DNA of 14,659 nt from Thermomicrobiales bacterium (GTDB taxonomy: Bacteria > Chloroflexota > Chloroflexia > Thermomicrobiales > UBA6265), in contig JAICJJ010000015.1 of the NCBI GenBank assembly GCA_025928535.1, positions 1 through 14,659 of the forward strand, in the 5' to 3' direction. Position numbers and translations under genes: made by a program. Each line of letters begins with the position of its first letter. Position 1 is the first letter of the stretch. The notes under the pieces were generated by a model. The model saw only the letters and a program-made list of their open reading frames with translations, searched no databases and had not been told where the DNA came from. Positions 1 to 7,812 of this stretch are shown here, one piece after another.

Positions 1-795
1 GACGAAGCGGACGCGCCGGTGACGCTGGCGGCGCTTGGCGCCGAGGTCGGGGTCAGCCCGTCGCATTTGCAGCGGGCGTTCACGGCGGCGGTCGGGATGT
101 CGCCTCGCGCCTATGGCGAAGCGCGGCGGGCGGCGCGGCTGCGGACGGAACTGCAACGGGGGAGCGACGTGACCACCTCGATCGTCGACGCCGGGTTCGG
201 CTCGCCCAGCCGCGTCTACGAAGCGGGCGACCGTCTGGTCGGCATGCTGCCGTCGATCTACCGGAGAGGCGGCGCCGGGGAAGACGTCCGCTACACGACC
301 GTGTCGACATCGCTCGGCGAGGTGCTGGTGGCGACCACGGCGCGCGGCATTTGCGCGATCGATCTGGGCGACTCGGCGGACGAGTTGGTCGACCGATTGC
401 GGCGGCGCTTTCCGGCGGCGCGGCTCGATGGCTTGGATGCGACCTTCGCCGGCCAGGTCGAGCGGGTGGTCGCCTTGATCGAACGGCCGGGCGCCGCCTT
501 CGATTTGCCGCTCGATCTGCGCGGCACGGCGTTTCAGGCGCGGGTCTGGCAGGCTTTGCGGCAGGTGCGTCCCGGCGAAACGGTGTCGTACGCCGAACTG
601 GCCGAACGGATCGGCGAGCCGCGCGCCGTCCGGGCGGTCGCGAACGCCTGCGGAGCGAATCCGGTCGTCGTCGCGGTGCCGTGCCACCGGGTCGTGCGCT
701 CCGACGGCGGCCTCGGCGGCTACCGCTGCGGGGTCGAACGCAAACAGAGGCTGCTTGCGCGGGAAGGGGCATTGGCTTCCGCGCAAAGCGCCTGA
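1..795 (+). CDS. ada: Ada-type DNA repair protein: AraC-like HTH plus O6-methylguanine-DNA methyltransferase, 5' end cut by window
   Basis: This is the 3' part of a bifunctional Ada protein, which transfers methyl groups from alkylated DNA to its own cysteines and acts as a transcription activator. The reading frame is open from base 1, so the true start and the N-terminal zinc/phosphotriester-repair domain lie upstream; the GTG at 19 is internal. The first ~90 residues match the AraC-type HTH of Ada (VTLAALGAEVGVSPSHLQRA, then GMSPRAY and the second helix pair around TTSIVDAGFGSPSRVYE). The rest is a complete methyltransferase domain, with RGTAFQARVWQAL, ETVSYAELAERIGEP, the active-site motif PCHRVV (Cys codon 682-684) and a GGLGGYRCGVERK end. 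The visible part aligns end to end with the C-terminal two thirds of E. coli Ada as I remember it. It stops at TGA 793-795, 41 bases from the convergent minus-strand operon. An ada-alkA style fusion is excluded because the protein ends after the methyltransferase. Confidence 0.93.
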   Translation, partial: DEADAPVTLAALGAEVGVSPSHLQRAFTAAVGMSPRAYGEARRAARLRTELQRGSDVTTSIVDAGFGSPSRVYEAGDRLVGMLPSIYRRGGAGEDVRYTTVSTSLGEVLVATTARGICAIDLGDSADELVDRLRRRFPAARLDGLDATFAGQVERVVALIERPGAAFDLPLDLRGTAFQARVWQALRQVRPGETVSYAELAERIGEPRAVRAVANACGANPVVVAVPCHRVVRSDGGLGGYRCGVERKQRLLAREGALASAQSA

Positions 796-836
796 ACACC
801 GGCGGGATGCTACGGTCGGCGCACCGGTGGGCCGGG
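796..836. other. Short convergent intergenic gap with a weak hairpin
   Basis: This 41-base gap separates the stop codons of ada (plus) and the large membrane protein (minus). CACCGG at 797-802 can pair with CCGGTG at 824-829, but the stem is only 6 bp, the loop is 21 bases and no T-run follows on either strand. It could help end transcription from both sides, but a standard intrinsic terminator is not visible. Confidence 0.25.
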
Positions 837-3800
837 CTAACGCGGCGAACCGGGTCGGTCCGGCGCGCCGACGACTACCGGCATCGCCACGGCGTCGCTC
901 AGCGCCCTCTGGCCATCCTCAATGGCGCTGGCCGTGATCTGGAGTATGTAGGGTCCCGGCGTCACCCGTTCCGGCAGGTCGATCCGGGGCGACGCGCAAT
1001 CGCCAGCGTGGCCGGCGGCGACTGGCGCGGCCTGGCCTTCGACCCGAAGGGTCCAATCGGCATCGCACGCGATCCGCGACGACGTGCCGCTGACGCTCAA
1101 ATCGAGCGTGGCCGCACGGCCGGTGAGAAGCGGCGGCGTCGGCGACGCGAGCGCCAGCCGAACCGGACCCGCCCAGCGGACCGACCCGTCGGGGTCGACC
1201 ACGACCGGGGCAAGCGTGTAGCCGCCGCCGAGCGCGTGCTCCCAGCCGGCGTCTGTTTGCCGATGGAACCAGAGCGTCAGATCATAGACGCCCGGCGGCA
1301 CGCCGGGGGCAAGGCGGACGAGCCAGTCGAAGTCGGTCGGATTGTTGGCGGGCACGAGTTTCTGAATCACCGGCGACTGGTAGGAATAATCATCCCAGGG
1401 CGCGATCGATCCGGGCGTGGCGAGGAAAAACCAGGCCTGGACTGTTTCGTCCTGGCGAGCGATGAGCGTCGCGTCGACGGCCGCCTTGCCGCCGACGAAG
1501 GTGATCGACGGCGACGGCGCGCGGAAGGGCGGCGCGCCCGGATTGTTGACCGGCACGCCGCTCTCTTCGGTGCATTCGGCCCACCGGTTCGGCTCGTCCG
1601 GCGCCAGCGTTTCGATTTGCGATGCGTCGTCGACGATGTCGAGGTCGATCTTGCACGCAAGCGGGTGATCGCCGGTCAACGCCGCGCGCACGACGTAGTG
1701 CCCCGGCTCCGTCGGCCGCCACTGCGGCGTTGGATCGGGCAGATCGCCCGGAAAAACGCCGTCGTTCCAGGCGCGGCAGCGCGCGCTGTCGCAGACGAGG
1801 TGACGATCGGTGGTCGTGACCGGCATTGGTATGCGCGCCGCCGATTGATGCAGGAATTGCCCGGCCGCGTCGTACCAGGTCGTCGACAGCGTCGCCGGTC
1901 GGCTCAGCGACAGCATCGACGGGAGATCGCCCGGCTTGTCGGTGACGACCCAGGGTCCCCATGCCGTGTCCGGCCCAAGGAGCGTCGGCGCGAAGAGCGA
2001 GACGGCGGCCTCCGGCACGGGACGGAGCGGCTGCCGGAAACGATAGATGGACGTGTCGCCGAAGTCGCCGACCTTGTCGAGCGACGCCTCGGTGCCGCGA
2101 AGCGCGGCTTCGACGGCCGGCCAGTCTTGCGGATGGTATTGGTCGCGGTGAAAGACGAGGTAGCGCACGCCGAGTTGCTGCAAGAGCGCCGCGCTGTCGG
2201 CGTCGACATGGCTGATGCGGCCCGTCAGCGAGCCGTCCGACCGGCGAAGTTGCCCGACGAAGCGTTCGATGAAATCGCTGTAGGCGCGCGGGATGAAGCC
2301 GGAATTGCCGTTCACCAGCGGGTCCCAATGGAGGGTCGACCAGAACATCTCGAGGCCGTAATGGCGGCGGACGCTCGTTCCGGCCGGATCGGCGAAGATG
2401 CTTTCGGCCGGAAACTCCATCACCGGCCCCGGCGGTTGCTGGGCGAGCCATTCGTACGGGGCGGCCGCGGCAGGCGAGCGGTCGACCGTTTCGAGGGGAA
2501 TCGGGATTGCCGCAAGTTCGCCCAGGATTATCAGGCTTGCGAGCGCCGTGACGGCGACCGCGCCGGGGCGCGCCCAACGTGGTCGCCGGGCCAGTTTGCG
2601 CGCCAGCGCGTCGCCGAGCGCGGCGAAACCGAAACCGGCGAGCAGGACGATCGCCAGCCCCGTGAGGCCGCCGAGGCGTGCCGGCACGCGCATCGCGCGG
2701 AAAAACGGCGCATGGTCGAACAGCCAGGCGTAGGGGAGCGGCATTCCGCTGCCGTCGAGCGGTCCCAACGACGGGCCGAGCGACAGCGTGAACGCGACGG
2801 CCGCGACCGCGCCGAACGCGACGAGCAGCCAACGATCTCGTCGCCAGCAGCAGATGCCGACGAGCGCGCCGAGCGCCGCGACGCCGCCCGGAAAGAGCGC
2901 GTCTTCGATCACGATCTCGGGATGGCGATGGCCGTCGGCGTGCGTCGCCTGCCCGACGGTCGTCAACGACTGGTTTTCGCCGGGATGGACGCCAAAGAGC
3001 CGGCTGAGGGGATTCGGCGTCTGCCATGGCGCGACCGCCAGATACGAGGCGGGCGTCGCCTTGTATTGCTCGGCTTCGGCAAGGGTGCGCTCCAGCCCCT
3101 GGTCTTGCTGGACGGAGAGATACGGCAGATCGAGCGGAATGCAGAGCGCGGCAACGACGAGCGCCGCCAGGCCGAGCGCGCGGTAGAGCGCCGGCCGCCG
3201 CAAACTCGGTCGGGCGACGAGCGCGGCGAGCGTCAGCGCGATGGCGACGAGCGCGATTTGCAGCGCGAAGTAGAAACTCGTCAGGATCAGCATCGCGCTG
3301 AGCCCGCCGAGGAGCGCCCCGCGTCGGAGCGTCGGCCGCTCGATCGTCGCCAGCAACGCCAGCACGATCCAGGGGAGCCAGGCGCTTTCCAGCCAGTTCA
3401 GATGCCAGAGATGGACGTAGCGGTAGGGTAGAAACGCATAGGCCAGGCCGCACAGCAACCCGGCCGCGCGGTTGCCGGTCAGGCGGACGACGACCGCGTA
3501 GACGCCCGCCGCCGCGAACGCGAAGGTGGCGAGCACGAGCAGCGAATTGGTCAGCAGGGGATTGCTGGTCAGGAAATCGATCGGCGCGGCGATCAAGGCG
3601 CCGGGGATGTTGGCGTCGGTGTAGGCGAGCGTTTGCCCGAACGGATAGAAGATGTTCGCCGCGTAGAGGTGGAGCGGGTTGGTCGCGAGCGCGTGCTGCA
3701 CCCAGCGCGATAGCCAGATCTGGAGCAGCGGATCGAAGCCGACGACGGTGGCGTCGCCGAGGTGGAGAACGTAGGGCCAGGTCATCACGACGGCAGCTGA

Positions 3801-5255
3801 GGCGAACGCCAGCGTCACTCCAAACCCCACGACGCAGCGTTCTTTCGCAGTTGACCGACGCCCGACGCCGATCGCGACCGATGCTGACGGGTCGACCCCG
3901 GACGGGTCGATGGTGGACGCGCCGGCCCATGAACGCGCCCAATTCGGCCAGGGGATGCGCCATGGCGGATCGAGGGCGATCTGCGGCGGCGCCAGCGGCC
4001 ACCCGCGCCGCCAGAGCAAGACGGCGCCCCAGCCGACCGCGGCGAAAAGCACGACCGAGCGGGCGATCTGGAACGGATCGTAGACGTTTTCGACCGCTTT
4101 CCGGATCAACGGGGCGAAATGGTAATCGCCGACGTTGTAGAGATTGAGAAAATTGCCGAGCTGGAACCCCACCAGATCGATCGCGACGACCGCGCCCCAG
4201 AGCGGCCACGGGGCGCGAAGGAGCGCGATCGCGAGAAAGACCCACAAGATGAGATGGGTGGTGAACGTCTTGTTGACCGCCAGCCACCAGAGGAGCGCCG
4301 TCGCCCCGAACGGAACGAACAGCGGGCCTTTGCGCCAGAACGCGACGCCGGCGATGATGAGCCCACCGACCAGCGCCACCAGCATGCTCGCTTCGGTCAA
4401 GGCGGCGGTCGGCGCCCCGCGAAAGAGCACCCAGACGCCGGAATCGGCGAGCCGGTCGCGATTCCAGGTGTAAAAGAAAAGCCACCGATCGCGATCCGCC
4501 AGCGCGAAGGGAAGGTTGCAGACGATCGTGACCGCGGCGGCGATGCCGCTCAGCCAGATGAACGACCGCCAGCGACGGTGAACGAGCCGGTCGAGGAGCA
4601 GCGCGGCAACGAAGGCCAGCGGAAAGAGTTTGAGCGAGACGCCGGCCGCGAGGGCGGCCATTCCCCATCGTTCCGGGCCGCGCACCGTCAGGAGGACGCC
4701 GACGGCGGTGACGCCGACCGCCGCCAGGTCCCATTGGTGGCCGGCGTAGAAGAAGAGCGCGGGCGCGAGCGCGATGAACCAGGGATTGGCGCCGGGAATT
4801 CGTTTCAGCGCCCAGATCGTGACGAGCGCGCTCCCCGCGAGGAGCAGATAGGCCAGCCGGAAATAGGACGGCAAATCGGGCGCGTAACTGAGCGTGTAGG
4901 AGATGAGGCCGGTCAGCGGCGGGTATTCGAGCGAATAGTCGATATAGGGGAAAGGGCGGCTTTGCAGACCGTCGCGCAGATAGAGCCAGATGATGTCGGA
5001 ATAGCGGAACGCCGGAAACGCCCAGGCGCGGTAGGCGTCGGCCGAAAGCCGGTAGGCCGTGCCCGGCGCGTAGTGCAGATAGCCGAGCGCGAGCAAGACG
5101 AGCGCGGCGAGATACGGCCCGGCGATGCCCATCCAGCGCCGGAGCGCCTGAGTGCGTGGCGTCAGCCGGTCCGGCGCGGCGACGGGTTGGGCATCCACGT
5201 CATCGGGTCGATGACCGTTCGGTTCGGTCGTGGCCAGGCGCGTCGGCTCGGTCAT
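837..5255 (-). CDS. Giant polytopic membrane protein: GT87-like module fused to a second GT-C/YfhO-like module and a large exported domain
   Basis: At 1472 residues this is about three times a usual GT-C transferase. Residues 1-40 are a polar cytosolic leader. Residues ~41-420 hold about ten membrane segments with GT87-like marks: an acidic first loop (SADAYRAW, D73), IDYSLEYPPLTG (106-117) and VSLKLFPLAF (206-215). A proline-rich linker (~425-470, with DPSGVDPS) leads to a second membrane module (~477-920) whose first loop has VVGFDPLLQIW (D508) and ANIFYPFGQTLAYTD. Residues ~930-1080 resemble the exported domain of YfhO-like proteins (PVMEFP, LGVRYLVFHRDQY). Residues ~1080-1472 look like beta-rich exported sequence with six cysteines. 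GT-C enzymes move sugars from polyprenyl-phosphate donors at the outer membrane face; donor and acceptor here are unknown. The ATG overlaps the upstream gene's TGA (ATGA, 5252-5255). The fold calls rest on motif recall, not a profile search. Confidence 0.8.
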   Translation of the reverse strand: MTEPTRLATTEPNGHRPDDVDAQPVAAPDRLTPRTQALRRWMGIAGPYLAALVLLALGYLHYAPGTAYRLSADAYRAWAFPAFRYSDIIWLYLRDGLQSRPFPYIDYSLEYPPLTGLISYTLSYAPDLPSYFRLAYLLLAGSALVTIWALKRIPGANPWFIALAPALFFYAGHQWDLAAVGVTAVGVLLTVRGPERWGMAALAAGVSLKLFPLAFVAALLLDRLVHRRWRSFIWLSGIAAAVTIVCNLPFALADRDRWLFFYTWNRDRLADSGVWVLFRGAPTAALTEASMLVALVGGLIIAGVAFWRKGPLFVPFGATALLWWLAVNKTFTTHLILWVFLAIALLRAPWPLWGAVVAIDLVGFQLGNFLNLYNVGDYHFAPLIRKAVENVYDPFQIARSVVLFAAVGWGAVLLWRRGWPLAPPQIALDPPWRIPWPNWARSWAGASTIDPSGVDPSASVAIGVGRRSTAKERCVVGFGVTLAFASAAVVMTWPYVLHLGDATVVGFDPLLQIWLSRWVQHALATNPLHLYAANIFYPFGQTLAYTDANIPGALIAAPIDFLTSNPLLTNSLLVLATFAFAAAGVYAVVVRLTGNRAAGLLCGLAYAFLPYRYVHLWHLNWLESAWLPWIVLALLATIERPTLRRGALLGGLSAMLILTSFYFALQIALVAIALTLAALVARPSLRRPALYRALGLAALVVAALCIPLDLPYLSVQQDQGLERTLAEAEQYKATPASYLAVAPWQTPNPLSRLFGVHPGENQSLTTVGQATHADGHRHPEIVIEDALFPGGVAALGALVGICCWRRDRWLLVAFGAVAAVAFTLSLGPSLGPLDGSGMPLPYAWLFDHAPFFRAMRVPARLGGLTGLAIVLLAGFGFAALGDALARKLARRPRWARPGAVAVTALASLIILGELAAIPIPLETVDRSPAAAAPYEWLAQQPPGPVMEFPAESIFADPAGTSVRRHYGLEMFWSTLHWDPLVNGNSGFIPRAYSDFIERFVGQLRRSDGSLTGRISHVDADSAALLQQLGVRYLVFHRDQYHPQDWPAVEAALRGTEASLDKVGDFGDTSIYRFRQPLRPVPEAAVSLFAPTLLGPDTAWGPWVVTDKPGDLPSMLSLSRPATLSTTWYDAAGQFLHQSAARIPMPVTTTDRHLVCDSARCRAWNDGVFPGDLPDPTPQWRPTEPGHYVVRAALTGDHPLACKIDLDIVDDASQIETLAPDEPNRWAECTEESGVPVNNPGAPPFRAPSPSITFVGGKAAVDATLIARQDETVQAWFFLATPGSIAPWDDYSYQSPVIQKLVPANNPTDFDWLVRLAPGVPPGVYDLTLWFHRQTDAGWEHALGGGYTLAPVVVDPDGSVRWAGPVRLALASPTPPLLTGRAATLDLSVSGTSSRIACDADWTLRVEGQAAPVAAGHAGDCASPRIDLPERVTPGPYILQITASAIEDGQRALSDAVAMPVVVGAPDRPGSPR

Positions 5256-6853
5256 GCGCCGTTCCGGATCGCGCCGACGACGCCGGGCGCCCCCCAGCCG
5301 CTGAAGCCGGAGCGGGTGATCCAGACCGCATTCCAGCCAGCGTCAAACAGCGCTTGCGCGGCGGAACCTTCCCGCGTCGTCAGCGGGCAGGGCTGTTGTT
5401 CGTCGCTGCGCGCGACGAGGATGGTCTGACATCCAGGGGTGGCCGCCGAGCCATGGACGCCGCCGTCGGTCGCCCGGTGGCGCTCATAGAAAATTTCGGG
5501 TGTTTGCCGGTAGCGGCCGGGCAGCCAGTCGTTGAGCCAGGCCGATTGCGGCGAAGGCGTGACGTAGCGCTCGGGCTGGGCCGGATCGAAGAGGATGGCG
5601 GCCAGCGGGAACGCGACCGCGGCGACCGCGAGCATCAGGATGTTGAACGACGCGCCCGCCTCGGCGAAGGCCGCCAGGAACGGGATGGCGAGCGGCAGCA
5701 GCCACATCGCGTAGCGGGTCATCGACATCGTGCCGCCGCTGTTGACGTTGGTCGTCTGCGCGAATGTCAGCAGGAACCACCCGCCCAGCAACGTCGCGAC
5801 GACCGCCGTCCAGCGCAGATCGCGTCGGCGCGGCGCCGGAATCCGGTTCGTCAGAAGCGCGCATGCGCCCGCGACCGCGAACAGGGGGATCGCCGGCGCC
5901 CACCAGCACACGCCGATGTCGGGGTCGACGAATGGCGCGAAAGACGCGTCCCAGCCCGGCAGATGTACCCCGAACCCGTTGTTCAGTTCCTGCGGCGTCA
6001 CGACGCCGAGCCTCCAGAGATAGTACGCCGGGTGGAGGAGGCAGACCGCAATCGTCAACGCGACGATGGCGCACCGGCCAATCATGGCGCGCGACATCGC
6101 GAACTGCGGCGTCCATGTCTGCGCCCGCCATTCCCGCCAGACGCCGACGCCGCAGAAGAGCGGAACCGCCGCCGCGATCGGCAGATTTTGCGTGGCGGCG
6201 AGGGCGGCGACAAGCGCCGCGAGCAGATAGCGATGGCGCAGGATCAGGCACACCGCGATCGTCAGCAAACTGAAGGTGAATGTCTCGACTTGCGCCTTGT
6301 TGACGAACCAGAGCGCGGGCGACGCAAGCAACGCCAGCGCGACGACGGGCGGCGCGGCCCGAACCAGGGCGACGAGCGCGCCGGCAAGCAACAGCGCATT
6401 GGCGACGAACAGTCCATAGCCGGGATGGAGGCCGATGGTTTCGACCGCGCGAACGAATGGCGCCGCCGCCAGCGGATAGAGCCAGAAATGGGAAAACTCT
6501 TGCCGCCCATTGGCTCGCAGATCACCCTGGTCGATCGCCTTGACCGCGTCCGGGTAGTACGACGCGGCCGGTTGGCCGGCGAGCCATGCCTTGAAGGCGG
6601 CGACCTCGTCGGGCGACAGCGACGGTGGCCGCAGATGCGCCAGTTGATCGGCCATCGCCACGTATTGCTGAGCGTCGCCAGTGCGGAGCAGGGGCGCGCG
6701 CAGCGAAAGCGCGACGATCGCGGTGTAGGCGACCCACACCGCGAGGAACGCGACGCGATTGACTCCGATTGCGAACGCGGATCGATCCCGTACGACGGGC
6801 CGCGCGATGGCGGCTGCGTCCGTCCCGGGTCGCGGCGAGGCGCGGACGCTCAT
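5252..6853 (-). CDS. Polytopic membrane protein, probable GT-C-type glycosyltransferase
   Basis: A 533-residue membrane protein. After a polar N-terminus (1-30) the first membrane helix is about 34-52, followed by an outer loop that starts with the acidic motif RTGDAQQY (D60). GT-C transferases carry their catalytic or metal-linked acidic residue at this position. A long loop (~70-120) and roughly ten further hydrophobic segments follow up to ~425. Residues 430-533 are a soluble tail containing DWLPGRYRQTPEIFYERH and a C-terminal LFDAGWNAVWITRSGFSGWG stretch. It lacks the EYPPLTG signature of the next gene, so the two are not recent duplicates. ATG at 6853 is chosen over upstream starts because it overlaps the previous gene's stop as ATGA (6850-6853), has GAGG 7 bases upstream, and the protein before it reads as shadow sequence. 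It also ends in an ATGA overlap with the next gene. Role inferred: transfer of a lipid-linked sugar outside the membrane. The donor is unknown, and a flippase-like or polymerase role is possible. Confidence 0.78.
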   Translation of the reverse strand: MSVRASPRPGTDAAAIARPVVRDRSAFAIGVNRVAFLAVWVAYTAIVALSLRAPLLRTGDAQQYVAMADQLAHLRPPSLSPDEVAAFKAWLAGQPAASYYPDAVKAIDQGDLRANGRQEFSHFWLYPLAAAPFVRAVETIGLHPGYGLFVANALLLAGALVALVRAAPPVVALALLASPALWFVNKAQVETFTFSLLTIAVCLILRHRYLLAALVAALAATQNLPIAAAVPLFCGVGVWREWRAQTWTPQFAMSRAMIGRCAIVALTIAVCLLHPAYYLWRLGVVTPQELNNGFGVHLPGWDASFAPFVDPDIGVCWWAPAIPLFAVAGACALLTNRIPAPRRRDLRWTAVVATLLGGWFLLTFAQTTNVNSGGTMSMTRYAMWLLPLAIPFLAAFAEAGASFNILMLAVAAVAFPLAAILFDPAQPERYVTPSPQSAWLNDWLPGRYRQTPEIFYERHRATDGGVHGSAATPGCQTILVARSDEQQPCPLTTREGSAAQALFDAGWNAVWITRSGFSGWGAPGVVGAIRNGA

Positions 6854-7806
6854 CGCCGCGCCTCGGCTGACGGCGCGGCTAGTTCGGCATCGACCATCAG
6901 ATCGACCAGCGCCGCGAAATCGAGCGAAGGCTCCCAACCGAGGCGTCGTCGCGCTTTGGCCGGGTTGGCGATCAGCGGCACGGCTTCGACCGGCCGGTAA
7001 AATCGCGCATCCGAGACGACATGGTCGCGCCAGTCGAGCCCGAACCGGGCGAATGCGCGATCGAGCCAATCGCGGACCGTGTGCGGTTCGCCCGAGCCGA
7101 ACACCCAGTCGGCTGGCTCCGATGCGCGCAAGGCGAGGATCATGCCGCGCGCATGATCGTCCGCGTAACTCCAGTCGCGCAACGCATCGAGATTGCCGAG
7201 CCGCACCTCGGTCGCTTCGCCGCGGACGATTGCCGCCGCGCCGCGCGCGATCTTCCGCGAGAGAAAATCGGGTGGCCGGCGCGGCGATTCGTGGTTGTAA
7301 TGGATGCCGACGGCGACGAACAGGCCATGCGACCGACGGAAAATGCGCCCGATCTCGGCGGCGTACGCCTTGGAGAGGCCGTAGGGCGTGTCGGGCCGGA
7401 ACGGGATCGATTCGTCTTGCGGCGAGCGATCGGCGGCTCCGAACGCGAGCGCGCTCGATGCGATGTAAACGCGCGCCTGTGGAATCATGCGCCGGACGAT
7501 GTCGAGCAGACGCGCGGTGGCGACGCCGTTGACTTCGCCGGCCAGCGCCGGGTCGGCCGCAGCGGCATCGACGCGCGAAATGGCCGCGAGGTGGTAGATC
7601 TCGTCGGGCCGAATGTGCGCCAGTGCGCGTTCGATCGCGGTTCCGTCGCGAATGTCGGGCATGGCGACAAGACGGACGTCAGGAAGATCGAGCAGGGCGC
7701 GGCAGTCGCGCGTCGCGCCCCAGACCGCCGTTCGGTCGGCGAGCAGACGCCGGGCCAAATACCAGCCGTCCTGGCCCGAGACGCCGGTGATGAGCGCGAC
7801 CGGCAT
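6850..7806 (-). CDS. GMD-like SDR protein, probable GDP-4-keto-6-deoxyhexose reductase or epimerase
   Basis: An extended short-chain dehydrogenase of 318 residues, clearly paralogous to the gmd gene just upstream. Shared marks are the NAD(P) fold (ALITGVSGQDGWYL, 4-17), RPDEIYHLAA (66-75), YGLSK with Y142/K146, NHESPRRPPDF and LGNLDALRDWSYADD. Dehydratases carry Thr/Ser-x-Glu in the active site; this protein has SSALAFG at 117-123, with S118 kept and Leu at 120 where gmd has Glu. The SSAxxxG pattern is typical of reductases and epimerases, so it likely acts on the GDP-4-keto-6-deoxymannose made by gmd, giving for example GDP-D-rhamnose (RMD-like). A direct dehydratase role looks unlikely. It starts 6 bases after the gmd stop with only a weak ribosome site, so translation is probably coupled. 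It ends in an ATGA overlap with the next gene. The sugar product is inference. Confidence 0.85.
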   Translation of the reverse strand: MPVALITGVSGQDGWYLARRLLADRTAVWGATRDCRALLDLPDVRLVAMPDIRDGTAIERALAHIRPDEIYHLAAISRVDAAAADPALAGEVNGVATARLLDIVRRMIPQARVYIASSALAFGAADRSPQDESIPFRPDTPYGLSKAYAAEIGRIFRRSHGLFVAVGIHYNHESPRRPPDFLSRKIARGAAAIVRGEATEVRLGNLDALRDWSYADDHARGMILALRASEPADWVFGSGEPHTVRDWLDRAFARFGLDWRDHVVSDARFYRPVEAVPLIANPAKARRRLGWEPSLDFAALVDLMVDAELAAPSAEARR

Positions 7807-7812
7807 CCGGCG

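Noticed and set aside
351..3431. Plus-strand open frame of 1026 codons opposite the giant membrane protein
   Set aside because: Arg-rich, low-complexity translation with no motif. It is the antisense shadow expected when GC-rich codon use removes stops on the opposite strand, and the minus-strand frame has clear membrane helices and family motifs.
3846..3983. Possible split of the giant protein into two genes at the linker
   Set aside because: There is no stop codon and no good internal start. GTG codons at residues 476 and 480 exist but lack a convincing ribosome site, so a fusion is the better reading.
1390..4734. Minus-strand open frame of 1114 codons in another frame of the same gene
   Set aside because: Arg/Ala/Pro-rich translation without hydrophobic segments or motifs; frame shadow of the membrane protein.
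5156..7000. Plus-strand open frame of 614 codons across the second membrane protein
   Set aside because: Arg/Asp/Glu-rich antisense shadow; it spans the gene junctions of the minus strand, which a real gene here would be unlikely to do.
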